This document shows positions 25,560 through 33,654 of a stretch of DNA of 37,027 bases, piece by piece. The notes beneath the pieces are model-generated. The model saw only the letters and a list, made by a program, of their open reading frames with translations. It searched no databases and was not told where the DNA came from. The position numbers and the translations under genes are program-made. Origin of the DNA: Bacteroidales bacterium (GTDB lineage Bacteria; Bacteroidota; Bacteroidia; Bacteroidales; UBA12077). Position 1 is the stretch's first letter, and each line of letters starts with the position of its first letter. The stretch is from assembly GCA_030668615.1 (NCBI GenBank), contig DAOUTQ010000014.1, positions 1 through 37,027 of the forward strand. Reading direction: 5' to 3'.

Positions 25560-26336
25560 TTATCTTAGTCTTTTCATGTTTTGTTGTGAGAAAAATGAGT
25601 TTTGTATAGAAACGTTAAATTTGATTTCATCAATAACTACAATAGTTTTCTGATTTTCTTTATCAGCAGGAATAATTTCTATTCTCGATGGAATTTTTCT
25701 ATCGTCCATCATTTTAACTTCTGTCCCGAGTTCAGTTTTTACCAAATATTCATCTTCATCGTAATATTCCGATTTCATCATTAAATATTCATCTTTACTT
25801 ATCCATTTAATGATTTTTCCCCAAACAACAGCAGCTTCTTCTTTTGGAAGCATTTCAATTTTCCAGCAATCCCAGCCATCAATAGTTTCAGAACCAATCA
25901 TTTTATGATCGAAATCAACTACTAAGGATGATTCTTTAAGAATGTCATCATTGGTATAATCAGAGCCCATCCAACCGTCAACCATCATTGATGGAGGAAG
26001 TTTTATCATTCTACTAATTGTTGGCATCCAGTTCCACATTTCTGTTTCGCGTTTTAAAAATGCTTGTCCCTTTTCTTTAGCAGGGGCTGTTATAAGTGTC
26101 ATCGAATAATCTCTTTCTAAAGTCCATATTTTAAATTGAATGGTCCGTTCCCAGGTCGGTCGTACAATGGTCATTGTCATTGTTCCCTGACTTGACTTTT
26201 CGCCATTCCATTTTTCATCAGCTTTTCTAACAATCTCTTTTGCATCTTGTCCAAATGCTGATGTTAAGTTAAATAAAATCATTACCACAAGCAGTACTGA
26301 TTTTAGTGTTTTAATTGTTTTCATAGTGTTTAACAT
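25560..26336 (-). CDS. LolA-like outer-membrane lipoprotein-sorting protein (periplasmic carrier)
   Basis: A 258-residue exported protein; the signal peptide runs to about SAFGQ at residue 30. The body matches the outer-membrane lipoprotein-sorting (LolA-like, PF17131-type) family: KADEKWNGEKSSQGTMTMTIVRP, then EMWNWMPTISRMIKLPPSMMVDGWMGSDYTNDDI and GWDCWKIEMLPK. This fold shields a lipid or acyl chain in a hydrophobic cup, and family members are commonly encoded next to lipid-type transporters. Start ATG 26336 overlaps the TetR gene by 7 nt, and the alternative ATG 26324 also gives a good signal peptide. Position between a TetR regulator and two LolC/E-like permeases suggests it receives or delivers the molecule handled by the ABC complex. 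It is not the housekeeping LolA by sequence length. Confidence 0.88.
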   Translation of the reverse strand: MLNTMKTIKTLKSVLLVVMILFNLTSAFGQDAKEIVRKADEKWNGEKSSQGTMTMTIVRPTWERTIQFKIWTLERDYSMTLITAPAKEKGQAFLKRETEMWNWMPTISRMIKLPPSMMVDGWMGSDYTNDDILKESSLVVDFDHKMIGSETIDGWDCWKIEMLPKEEAAVVWGKIIKWISKDEYLMMKSEYYDEDEYLVKTELGTEVKMMDDRKIPSRIEIIPADKENQKTIVVIDEIKFNVSIQNSFFSQQNMKRLR

Positions 26337-26914
26337 TTTTTTGAATACATTGATATTATTTTCTTTTCTACCGCATCAATAGGGTAGTTATCCGGATCTG
26401 AAACATAAGTCATTCCAACACCATCGAGCATTGACTGGAAAAAGTAAACTTCGGCTTGAGGATCTTCGTAACCCTCGCGCTCGAAATATTCATATAAAGT
26501 TTTGAAGAAAGGCTCAAACATTGCCCATAATTCATTTTCAAATAGTTTCAATACTGGAGTTTGAGCCATTAATGAAAAATACAATCTATAATAAACAACA
26601 TGTTCCTTTATGGTTTTAACCATTTGTTTTATGAAATGGATTAATTCTTCTTTGGTTAATATTCCAACATGGTTTGGATCGAAAAAATCCATTAAGCTTT
26701 CAATTCCATGAAGAATAATAGCTTTTAATAAATCTTCTTTGCTTTCGAAGTAATTATACATTAAGCCCTTAGATATTCCAGCCTGTTTTGCTATTTTACT
26801 GATAGGCGTTGGATAATACCCATCGTTAGCAAAAAGCTCCAAAGCCACTCCCATTATTTTTTGTTTAGTGGCTTCCCTTATTTCTTCAAATTTTTCTGGT
26901 GTTCTCGGCGACAT
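26330..26914 (-). CDS. TetR/AcrR family transcriptional regulator
   Basis: A 194-residue regulator. The N-terminal DNA-binding domain is clear (KQKIMGVALELFANDGYYPTPISKIAKQAGISKGLMYNYFESKEDLLKAII, with the helix-turn-helix at about residues 40-59). The C-terminal ligand-binding part is helical and of unknown specificity. The ORF track extends to 26962; ATG 26914 (MSPRTPEKFEEIREATK) is the family-like start. The gene overlaps the LolA-like gene by 7 nt, so they are one unit. A good promoter lies at 26983-27011, immediately followed by a short dyad (AACGGTT) that could be the autoregulatory operator. It most likely controls the LolA/ABC genes in response to a lipophilic ligand. Confidence 0.92.
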   Translation of the reverse strand: MSPRTPEKFEEIREATKQKIMGVALELFANDGYYPTPISKIAKQAGISKGLMYNYFESKEDLLKAIILHGIESLMDFFDPNHVGILTKEELIHFIKQMVKTIKEHVVYYRLYFSLMAQTPVLKLFENELWAMFEPFFKTLYEYFEREGYEDPQAEVYFFQSMLDGVGMTYVSDPDNYPIDAVEKKIISMYSKKC

Positions 26915-26969
26915 AGTATATATTATTATTCGATCAAGCGTAAATTCAATATTTGCAAACACTTTATGA

Positions 26970-27011
26970 ATGAACGGTTGGTCAAAGATAAATATATTTT
27001 AATATAGCAAA
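26970..27011 (-). promoter_or_regulatory. Promoter (TTTG-N17-TATCTTTG) and candidate operator for the TetR-LolA unit
   Basis: On the minus strand TTTG (27008-27011) and TATCTTTG (26983-26990) are spaced by 17 nt, matching the Bacteroidota primary-sigma consensus. Directly downstream, GACCAACCGTTCAT contains AAC-C-GTT with weaker outer symmetry, placed where a TetR-family repressor would block transcription start. The promoter is convincing; the operator is a suggestion. Confidence 0.6.
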
Positions 27012-27103
27012 CAAGTTTTTTGTAATATTTTTTTGGAAAATTTAGTAATCCTTGAAATAATTGCTTAATTTTTAAGTGTTTAATTTCTGTTTAATGTTTT
27101 ATC

Positions 27104-29935
27104 ATGAAAATTAAATTGATTTTTTTCATATTAATATTTTCAACTCATAGTCTTTTTTTAAAAGCCTTCGAAGAAAATGATGCGGATAGCATAAAGAAAA
27201 GATCAGATGTTCAGTCAGTTGATTATTTACTTAACATTGTTAGAGAAAAAAGAATTCAGAATTTTGATTCAGCAGAACTAATATTATTGGCTGCAAATAA
27301 TTTAGCAGATAGTTTACAAGAAAAAGATAACCAAATTAAAGCATTAATTCTTTTAGGGAATTTATACTTTGAGAATGCGTATTTCGAAAGTGCTGAAGAT
27401 ATATTTAATAGAGTTTTAACAGAGTTTCAGCAAGACTTAACCGATGATCAGTTAGCAAGTGTTAATCACACCATTGGATTAAATCATATTAAATTCAGTA
27501 ATTATGATAAAGCTATTAACTTGTTTCAGGAAGCATTATTCTATTATGAAAAAACGAATAATAAATCTGAAATAGCAAGAGCTTTAAAGGATATTGGTGC
27601 TGTTTACTATTATCTTGGAAATGAGAACTCTGCATTAGATAATTATCAAAAAGCCTTGCTAATATACAGAGAGGTGAATGATAGCGATGGTATTGCCAGA
27701 TCCTATAATAATATTGGGATGATTTTCAGGGATAAAGGAAATATAGAACTCGCACTTGAATACTTGAATCGTTCACTTGAAATAAAGAGAACGCAAAACA
27801 ATCAATATGGCATAGCTAATACATTAGGAAACATTGGGGATGCATATGTAAGAGCAAATGAATATGAAAAAGCAATAGAATACTTTAATGAAGCTCTTGA
27901 AATGTGGCTTCAATTAAATTATTTGCATGGCTTAACAGAGGTTTATAATTATTTGGGCGATGTTTATATAAAAAAAGGAGAGCACGAGAAAGCGATTGTA
28001 AATTTATTAAATGGACAAGAGATTTCTGCAGAAAATAATTTCAAACAACGTCTTCTGGTTAATTACCAATTATTATCTGAGGCGTATTCACAAAAAGGTG
28101 AATATGAAAATGCGTTAAAAAACTTCAGACAATATAATTCATTACAAGATTCTGTTTATGAGTCTATAACGAATCAGAGAATAGAGGAATATATTACAAA
28201 ATATGAAAATATAAAAGCAGAGAAAGAGCTGTTAGATCAGGAAAAGAAAATAATGAATCAGCGATATCAGATAATATTAACCCTGATTGTTTTAATAGCT
28301 GTTGTTATTTTTCTGATAATACTTATTCTGCAAAACAAATTTATTAGACGAAAGAGCAGGAAAATCCAAAAAATAAATAAGGAACTTGATAATAGGGTAG
28401 GTGAAAAAACCAGCGAACTGAGGATTTCGCAGTTTTCAATAGAAATTGCGGCGGATTCAATTTTTTGGATTAATAAAAGTGGAGAATTTATTTATGTAAA
28501 TAATTCAGCAATCACAATGCTCGGTTATTCAAAGGAAGAACTTCTTAGAATGACTGTTTTTGATATTGTTCCTGAGTTTTCTGGTGATGTGTGGATTGAA
28601 TACTGGGAACAGCTAAAAAAGAAGGGGTCATATGTAATTCAGCTTTATTATAAAACCAGGATGGGTAATGAAATTCCCGTTGAAGTAGCTTTCAATTTTA
28701 GAGAATTTGAAGGAGAAGAATTTAATTTTGTGTTTAGCAGGAATATTACTGAAAGGAAAATTTCCGATGAAAAATTGAAAAATGCCAAAGAAAAAGCTGA
28801 AAGGTCTGATAAGTTAAAATCGGCATTCTTGGCAAACATGTCTCATGAGATTAGAACTCCTATGAATGCTATCATTGGTTTCATAAATTTATTAGGAGAT
28901 CAGGATATTACACAGGAACAAAAAGAAGAAATAATAGAACTTGCACAGTCCAGTAGTAGTGATTTGTTGAATATTCTAAATGACATTATTGATATATCTA
29001 AAATTGAAGCTGACGAACTAGCTGTTAGTAAATCACTAAATTATGTAAATAGCTTGTTGTCAGAGATTTTTAGGTTCTACTTGAAAAACATTGATTTTAA
29101 TAGTAAGGAAGATCTAAAGTTAAGCGTAGACTTAGAATCCAATAGTGAAAGAGTAGCAATATTCACCGACAAAGCACGGTTCCGTCAGATAATGAATAAC
29201 TTTATTAATAATGCAATAAAATTTACAAATTCTGGAGAGATTGTAATTGGATATAATCAAATAACATCTGGAGGGCGAAAACTGCTTAGGTTTTTTGTAA
29301 AGGATACTGGTGATGGAATACCTGAAGATAAAATGGATTATATATTTGATCGCTTTAACCGAATTGATGATAGCCGACAAAAACCGTTAAAGGGGACAGG
29401 CTTAGGACTATCAATTTCAAAAAAACTGGTTGATTTACTTGGTGGAACAATTGGAGTTGAATCAAAACAAGGTGTGGGTTCAGAGTTTTATTTTACATTG
29501 CCATATCAGTTATTAGACAAGCCTTTCGAAACGGGTAAAGATGTAAAGTCAGTCAAAAAAACAATAAATTGGGGAGATAAAAACATCTTAATTGTTGAGG
29601 ATACTCCATCAAACTATTATTTAATTGAAAATTATCTGAAATCAACCCATATTAATCTTGTATGGGCTAAAACAGGAAGAGATGCTCTGGATTTTTTTAA
29701 AGGTGAAAATAATTTCGATTTGGTTTTAATGGATATTCAATTGCCTGGAATTAATGGATATGAAGCAACAAAATTAATTAAAGCTCATAATACAAGTATC
29801 CCAGTTATTGCACAAACTGCTTATGCATTGTCCGGAGAAAGAGAATACAGTATTAGTGAAGGTTGTGATGATTATATTTCGAAACCCATTAAAAAAGAAG
29901 CCCTGATTGAAATTCTAAACAAATACTTAAAATAA
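27104..29935 (+). CDS. Hybrid sensor histidine kinase: TPR - TM - PAS - HisKA - HATPase - receiver
   Basis: A 943-residue signalling protein. After a signal peptide (MKIKLIFFILIFSTHSLFLKAF) come about seven TPRs (residues ~70-350, for example SYNNIGMIFRDKGNIELALEYLNRSLEI), a transmembrane helix (IILTLIVLIAVVIFLIILIL, ~388-408), a PAS domain (~445-555), HisKA with the phospho-accepting H581 in FLANMSHEIRTPMN, a HATPase domain (VKDTGDGIPEDKMDYIFDRF and GTGLGLSISKKLVDLLGG) and a receiver domain with D877 in LMDIQLPGINGYEA. All key residues are present. The periplasmic TPRs are the likely input. There is no DNA-binding output, so phosphate is probably passed to another protein. It is divergent from the TetR gene. 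The e(P4) phosphatase gene is convergent, 4 nt away. Confidence 0.95.
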   Translation: MKIKLIFFILIFSTHSLFLKAFEENDADSIKKRSDVQSVDYLLNIVREKRIQNFDSAELILLAANNLADSLQEKDNQIKALILLGNLYFENAYFESAEDIFNRVLTEFQQDLTDDQLASVNHTIGLNHIKFSNYDKAINLFQEALFYYEKTNNKSEIARALKDIGAVYYYLGNENSALDNYQKALLIYREVNDSDGIARSYNNIGMIFRDKGNIELALEYLNRSLEIKRTQNNQYGIANTLGNIGDAYVRANEYEKAIEYFNEALEMWLQLNYLHGLTEVYNYLGDVYIKKGEHEKAIVNLLNGQEISAENNFKQRLLVNYQLLSEAYSQKGEYENALKNFRQYNSLQDSVYESITNQRIEEYITKYENIKAEKELLDQEKKIMNQRYQIILTLIVLIAVVIFLIILILQNKFIRRKSRKIQKINKELDNRVGEKTSELRISQFSIEIAADSIFWINKSGEFIYVNNSAITMLGYSKEELLRMTVFDIVPEFSGDVWIEYWEQLKKKGSYVIQLYYKTRMGNEIPVEVAFNFREFEGEEFNFVFSRNITERKISDEKLKNAKEKAERSDKLKSAFLANMSHEIRTPMNAIIGFINLLGDQDITQEQKEEIIELAQSSSSDLLNILNDIIDISKIEADELAVSKSLNYVNSLLSEIFRFYLKNIDFNSKEDLKLSVDLESNSERVAIFTDKARFRQIMNNFINNAIKFTNSGEIVIGYNQITSGGRKLLRFFVKDTGDGIPEDKMDYIFDRFNRIDDSRQKPLKGTGLGLSISKKLVDLLGGTIGVESKQGVGSEFYFTLPYQLLDKPFETGKDVKSVKKTINWGDKNILIVEDTPSNYYLIENYLKSTHINLVWAKTGRDALDFFKGENNFDLVLMDIQLPGINGYEATKLIKAHNTSIPVIAQTAYALSGEREYSISEGCDDYISKPIKKEALIEILNKYLK

Positions 29936-29939
29936 AAGC

Positions 29940-30731
29940 TTAGTATCCTATTATATTTTTCTTTCTGAGTTCGTATTTTTCCTTGTTTGTTAAATCTCTA
30001 TTGTTTTCAAATACAGCATTTTCCCAGTTTCCGTACATGGGATTAGGTAAAACAATATATTTATTACCAAACTCTGATTTATTCTTTTCTACTTCATCAA
30101 AACCAAAATTATTCGATCTGTCCTCGAAGATATCCGAGAAATCACCCATATTATCTCCAATAAGTAAAATGATTTCATAATTTTCTTTTACAATGTTTCT
30201 TCTTTCAGTTTTAACGCTCGTTGTTGTTTTTAAAATCAAGTGTGCACTATCTGCGAATGCAAAATTCTCATTCTGAAGATTTTTTAAAGTAACATCAAAT
30301 TCGTCAATGCTTCTGTTCGAAATATAAAATACTTCAACACCAACCGATTTAGCATATTCTGAAAATTCAACAGCTCCGGGTAATGGTTTTGCACTAATCT
30401 TAGAAGTCCATTCTCTCCAGCTTTCTTTTGTGTACCCAGTGCCTGTATTAATACAATTACCTTCAAACGGACTGTTATCAAGCATGGTTTCATCTATGTC
30501 AACAACAACAGCCTTTTTTATATCTGAGGGATTATTTTGCAAATCCATATCAATACGTAACTTCGCAATATTGAAACTCTGATAATAAAGAGCTTTCATT
30601 TCGCTTGATGTTTGGTACCATAATACCGACATTATTAAATGATCCTGCAACTTACTTTCATCAAAATCAGTATGTTTACATGAATTTAGTAGAATAATAA
30701 TTCCAATAACTAATAACGCAGATTTTTTCAT
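29940..30731 (-). CDS. Acid phosphatase / 5'-nucleotidase, lipoprotein e(P4) family (HAD class B-like)
   Basis: A 263-residue lipoprotein: signal peptide with lipobox LLNSC (C18), then a HAD-superfamily phosphatase. The nucleophile motif is VVVDIDETMLDNS (D78 and D80), followed by the family-specific WREWTSKISAKPLPGAVEFSEYA, threonine/serine motif FYISNRS and the late acidic motif LLIGDNMGDF. In Haemophilus e(P4) hydrolyses nicotinamide ribonucleotide and other phosphomonoesters at the outer membrane; a nutrient-scavenging role is the natural inference here. The gene is convergent with the hybrid kinase and divergent from the ECF sigma gene. A TATCTTTA box lies about 30 nt upstream. Confidence 0.92.
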   Translation of the reverse strand: MKKSALLVIGIIILLNSCKHTDFDESKLQDHLIMSVLWYQTSSEMKALYYQSFNIAKLRIDMDLQNNPSDIKKAVVVDIDETMLDNSPFEGNCINTGTGYTKESWREWTSKISAKPLPGAVEFSEYAKSVGVEVFYISNRSIDEFDVTLKNLQNENFAFADSAHLILKTTTSVKTERRNIVKENYEIILLIGDNMGDFSDIFEDRSNNFGFDEVEKNKSEFGNKYIVLPNPMYGNWENAVFENNRDLTNKEKYELRKKNIIGY

Positions 30732-30803
30732 AGCAAAAAATTTAAATTTGAATAAGAGGATAAAGATAAAATTATATTAATCATGAAAAAATTTAATTTT
30801 TCC

Positions 30804-30829
30804 TGTAACTTTTAAGGTATATAAACGTC
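30804..30829 (+). promoter_or_regulatory. Candidate ECF-sigma promoter (TGTAAC-N16-CGTC) upstream of the sigma gene
   Basis: TGTAAC (30804-30809) and CGTC (30826-30829) are 16 nt apart, the AAC / CGTC architecture typical of ECF-type -35/-10 promoters. It ends 25 nt before the sigma ATG at 30855, and the same arrangement recurs before the barrel gene of this unit (32448-32474), which suggests autoregulation. Confidence 0.55.
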
Positions 30830-30854
30830 ATAGTTTCGAAATAGAGTAATTTGA

Positions 30855-31340
30855 ATGACAGTAGAAGAATTTAATAAAAGTGTTGATTTGTATTCCGATG
30901 GTATTTTTCGATTCATTTTAAAAAACATAAAAGATGAAGACGAGGCAAAAGATGTTGTTCAGGATACGTATGAAAAAATGTGGATTCGTTCTTCAGAAGT
31001 TTCTTATGAAAAAGTGAAGTCGTATTTATTTTCTACAGCTTATCATACAATGATTGATAAAATTAGAAAAAACAAAAGAATGTCTTTTTCTGATAATATG
31101 TCAGACTATATTGGCACGCATACAGATTCTTATACTGGTTTAAATGAAGTGTTAGATGAAGCACTGGGGAGGCTTTCAGACATTCAAAGATCTGTTATTT
31201 TATTAAGAGATTATGAGGGTTATGCATATAATGAAATAGCTGAAATTACTGAGCTTACAGAATCTCAGGTAAAAGTATATATATACAGAGGTCGGCTTGC
31301 ATTAAAAAAGTATATTGGTAGTATTGAAGCTTTAGTATAA
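30855..31340 (+). CDS. RNA polymerase ECF sigma factor
   Basis: A 161-residue ECF sigma factor. Region 2 (residues ~5-70) reads LYSDGIFRFILKNIKDEDEAKDVVQDTYEKMWIRSSE, and region 4 (~95-155) reads LSDIQRSVILLRDYEGYAYNEIAEITELTESQVKVYIYRGRLALKKYI. It has no region 1 or 3. The next gene, 14 nt later, encodes a membrane protein suitable as its anti-sigma factor, and a barrel gene follows, so the three form an envelope-stress-like or surface-sensing unit. No SusC/FecA-like receptor is adjacent. A TGTAAC-N16-CGTC element upstream may be its own target promoter. Confidence 0.95.
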   Translation: MTVEEFNKSVDLYSDGIFRFILKNIKDEDEAKDVVQDTYEKMWIRSSEVSYEKVKSYLFSTAYHTMIDKIRKNKRMSFSDNMSDYIGTHTDSYTGLNEVLDEALGRLSDIQRSVILLRDYEGYAYNEIAEITELTESQVKVYIYRGRLALKKYIGSIEALV

Positions 31341-31354
31341 TTAATATAGAATAA

Positions 31355-32440
31355 ATGATTGATATTAACAGAAATAATTACGAAGAATATTTTCTTGATT
31401 TTTTAGAAGGGAGCCTTTCTCCTTCTGAAGAAGATCTGTTAATGTCATTTTTAAACAACAATCCTGATCTAAAGGAAGAGTTGGAATTGTTAAATGATAT
31501 TCCGGAAATTAAAACAGAAGAAACATTTCTGGAAAAAACAGCTTTAAAGAAATCTGTAAACAATGTCGGTAATAATTCCGATAATTTTAACGAATTGTGT
31601 ATAGCAAGAATTGAAGATGATTTAAGTAAAGAAGAATGCAATGAATTTGATTCTTTTATTAACGAAAACAATAAAAGAAAAAACGAATTTGAACTTTTTA
31701 AATTAACAAAAGTAAAAGCAGATCATAATATTGTTTTTAAAAATAAGCAGGAACTTAAGAAAAGCACTTTCGGTTTATTTATGATAAAAAACCGTTATTC
31801 TATAATATCTGCTGCTGCATCTATTATAATTGCATTAGCACTTTTTACTCTTATTCCTAAAAATACAAATGATATACCATTAAATATTGCAGAAGTCGAA
31901 AAAACTGAGGATAAAAAAGCGGTTTATAAAGAAGTAAAAGAAGAACAATCTTCAAACGAACAAATTGCCGAAGTTGTTGAGCCTGTAATAAAAGTAAAAG
32001 AAGAGCAGATATATAAAACTGAAAATACGGGAAATGTAGGTTTAATTGATTCTGTTAATATAGTTGAACAGAAAAACATTTACTATCAATATGAGAAATT
32101 AACTGCTCGTGTAATAGAATTGGATTATCAACCATTAAATAAAAGCATAGTTTATCCTGAATATGTAATTTATCAACTTGCTGAACCCGAATCAAATAAA
32201 AACAGACATTTCTCAGTAAAATCATTAATAGCAGGCGTAATTAATAAAGAGGTTTTTAACAGAGATAGAAAAGAAAAGATTGAAATGTTTGATGTAGCAC
32301 AAGCAAGTCTAAATGGAATAAATAGAATAACAGGAAGTAATATGACACTTACCAGAATTTATGATGAAAATGGTGTTCCTGACAAAACAGAATTTAACTC
32401 TAAACTTATTGCATTTTCTACTCCTGCAAAAAATGATTAG
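31355..32440 (+). CDS. Putative anti-sigma factor, single-pass membrane protein with duplicated N-terminal module
   Basis: A 361-residue protein. The cytoplasmic N-terminus holds two copies of a ~39-residue helical module (NYEEYFLDFLEGSLSPSEED and NFNELCIARIEDDLSKEECN, each followed by a similarly spaced second helix ending ELELL or EFELF). A single transmembrane segment follows (YSIISAAASIIIALALFTLIP, ~148-168), then a ~190-residue periplasmic part with a charged linker (KKAVYKEVKEEQSSNEQIAEVVEP) and no domain I recognise. The N-terminal E-G-x-L-x-x-E-E/E pattern is typical of anti-sigma helices that clamp ECF sigma factors, although zinc-binding His/Cys residues are not obvious. Placement 14 nt after the sigma gene supports the call. 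It ends in TAG. Confidence 0.78.
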   Translation: MIDINRNNYEEYFLDFLEGSLSPSEEDLLMSFLNNNPDLKEELELLNDIPEIKTEETFLEKTALKKSVNNVGNNSDNFNELCIARIEDDLSKEECNEFDSFINENNKRKNEFELFKLTKVKADHNIVFKNKQELKKSTFGLFMIKNRYSIISAAASIIIALALFTLIPKNTNDIPLNIAEVEKTEDKKAVYKEVKEEQSSNEQIAEVVEPVIKVKEEQIYKTENTGNVGLIDSVNIVEQKNIYYQYEKLTARVIELDYQPLNKSIVYPEYVIYQLAEPESNKNRHFSVKSLIAGVINKEVFNRDRKEKIEMFDVAQASLNGINRITGSNMTLTRIYDENGVPDKTEFNSKLIAFSTPAKND

Positions 32441-32447
32441 ATAGAAC

Positions 32448-32474
32448 TGTAACAAATAAGCATGTTCATCCGTC
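32448..32474 (+). promoter_or_regulatory. Candidate ECF-sigma promoter (TGTAAC-N17-CGTC) for the barrel gene
   Basis: TGTAAC (32448-32453) and CGTC (32471-32474) are spaced by 17 nt, closely matching the element before the sigma gene. It begins 7 nt after the anti-sigma stop and ends 43 nt before the barrel start, so the barrel may be transcribed separately by the same sigma factor. Confidence 0.55.
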
Positions 32475-32517
32475 TCACTAAAAAATAATCAAAAGTATAA
32501 ATATATTAAATTATAAA

Positions 32518-33411
32518 ATGATGAAAAAAATAGCACTAACATTAGTTACCTTAATTATTGCATTAGGTGTTTTTGGTCAGGATCCTGAGCCAAATGTTGA
32601 TGAAATGAAAGAAGAACTAAAGAATCAACAAGATGATACTACCAACATCAGATTCAAAAGAAAAACAGTAAAAATCATTGAAGATGATGGAGAAACTCAA
32701 ATATTTGTGAAAAAACACAATAGAAATGACGATTGGGACTGGATGTGGGACGATGATGACGGATTTACAGGCTCTTGGTCAGGATTCTCAATGGGTTTAA
32801 GTAATCTTGTTGATCAAAATTTCTCATTTAGCCGTGATGCTGCAATAGATGGATATATGGATTTAAATACTGGGAAATCCTGGAACATGAATGTGAACTT
32901 TGCACAATACAGTATTAATTTTGTAAACGAGCAGTTTGGATTAGTTACTGGTTTAGGAATTGAATGGAACTACTATCGTTTTGATGGGGATAATTCAATA
33001 CAAGAAAATGCAGCTACAGGAGAAATTGAGCCGGTTGATATATTAATTACTCACCCAGATTGGAATATAGAAAAGTCAAAACTTTCAACTACATATGTAA
33101 CTCTACCAATTTTACTTGAAGTTCATAGCTCATCATATCAACACAGCGGAATAGTGTTTTCTGCAGGAGTTATTGGAGGTGCTAAACTTGGTTCAAACAC
33201 TAAAATTGTATACAAACAAAACGGAAATAAAAATAAAGATAAAACAAAGGATGATTTTAATTTGTCGCCTTTCAGATATGGTGTTCATGCACGACTTGGT
33301 GTAGGAGACTGGATGATTTATGGAACATATTACTTTACTCCAATGTTTGAAAGTAATAAAGGACCAGAACTATACCCACTATCAATTGGGTTTGCCCTGT
33401 CTTTTGAATAG
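32518..33411 (+). CDS. Outer-membrane beta-barrel protein of the ECF sigma unit
   Basis: A 297-residue protein with signal peptide (MMKKIALTLVTLIIALGVFGQ), a ~50-residue polar linker ending in an unusual Trp/Asp-rich stretch (NDDWDWMWDDDDGF, residues ~68-82) and a barrel domain (~85-297) of PorT/OmpA-like appearance (GSWSGFSMGLSNLVD, LVTGLGIEWNYYRF, SPFRYGVHARLGVGDWMIYGTYYFTPMF), ending LSIGFALSFE. The start may be M1 or M2; both give the same mature protein. It follows the anti-sigma gene by 77 nt and has its own candidate ECF promoter, so it is probably a target of the upstream sigma factor. A strong terminator follows. Ligand or partner is unknown. Confidence 0.78.
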   Translation: MMKKIALTLVTLIIALGVFGQDPEPNVDEMKEELKNQQDDTTNIRFKRKTVKIIEDDGETQIFVKKHNRNDDWDWMWDDDDGFTGSWSGFSMGLSNLVDQNFSFSRDAAIDGYMDLNTGKSWNMNVNFAQYSINFVNEQFGLVTGLGIEWNYYRFDGDNSIQENAATGEIEPVDILITHPDWNIEKSKLSTTYVTLPILLEVHSSSYQHSGIVFSAGVIGGAKLGSNTKIVYKQNGNKNKDKTKDDFNLSPFRYGVHARLGVGDWMIYGTYYFTPMFESNKGPELYPLSIGFALSFE

Positions 33412-33430
33412 ATAAAAATCACTTAAAATT

Positions 33431-33462
33431 AAAAAGCCGTCTTTTTTAAGACGGCTTTTTTT
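33431..33462 (+). terminator. Rho-independent terminator after the sigma/anti-sigma/barrel unit
   Basis: AAAAAGCCGTCTT-TTTT-AAGACGGCTTTTT is a perfect 13-bp stem with a 4-nt loop and a T-run. The A-run on the left lets it work on the minus strand too, where it would end the GG-leader peptide transcript 34 nt after its stop. Confidence 0.92.
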
Positions 33463-33495
33463 GTATCTCTAAAATATTTTAATTAAAATTTTAGT

Positions 33496-33618
33496 TTAAT
33501 CTTTCTTTGGAGGAACATCATCATCATCGGTTGTTGAATAAATAAAAGCATCCATAGCTTTTTTAGCATCAGCTCCGCCTTTAACATATTGCATTTGTTT
33601 AATAGTTAAAATTTCCAT
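33496..33618 (-). CDS. 40-residue peptide with a double-glycine (bacteriocin/ComC-type) leader
   Basis: This small gene is too short for the ORF track. It encodes MEILTIKQMQYVKGG followed by ADAKKAMDAFIYSTTDDDDVPPKKD and TAA. The first 15 residues fit the double-glycine leader recognised by C39-peptidase ABC exporters (hydrophobic residues at fixed spacing, an LT-x-x-Q-M core, then GG), as in Bacteroidota peptides labelled bacteriocin-type signal sequence. Cleavage after GG would release a ~25-residue peptide with a helical start and a strongly acidic DDDD-VPPKKD tail; it has no cysteine. Support for a real gene comes from a TACATTTG -7 box 29 nt upstream and a bidirectional terminator downstream. 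No C39 exporter, maturase or immunity gene lies in the window. The role may be signal, toxin or modified-peptide precursor; this is unknown. Confidence 0.65.
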   Translation of the reverse strand: MEILTIKQMQYVKGGADAKKAMDAFIYSTTDDDDVPPKKD

Positions 33619-33646
33619 AATTTTATTTATTAGGTTAATAATCTAA

Positions 33647-33654
33647 CAAATGTA
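33647..33654 (-). promoter_or_regulatory. Candidate -7 box (TACATTTG) for the GG-leader peptide gene
   Basis: TACATTTG on the minus strand fits TAnnTTTG exactly and lies 29 nt before ATG 33618. The -33 element is poor: a TTG is present, but only about 14 nt upstream. Confidence 0.42.
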
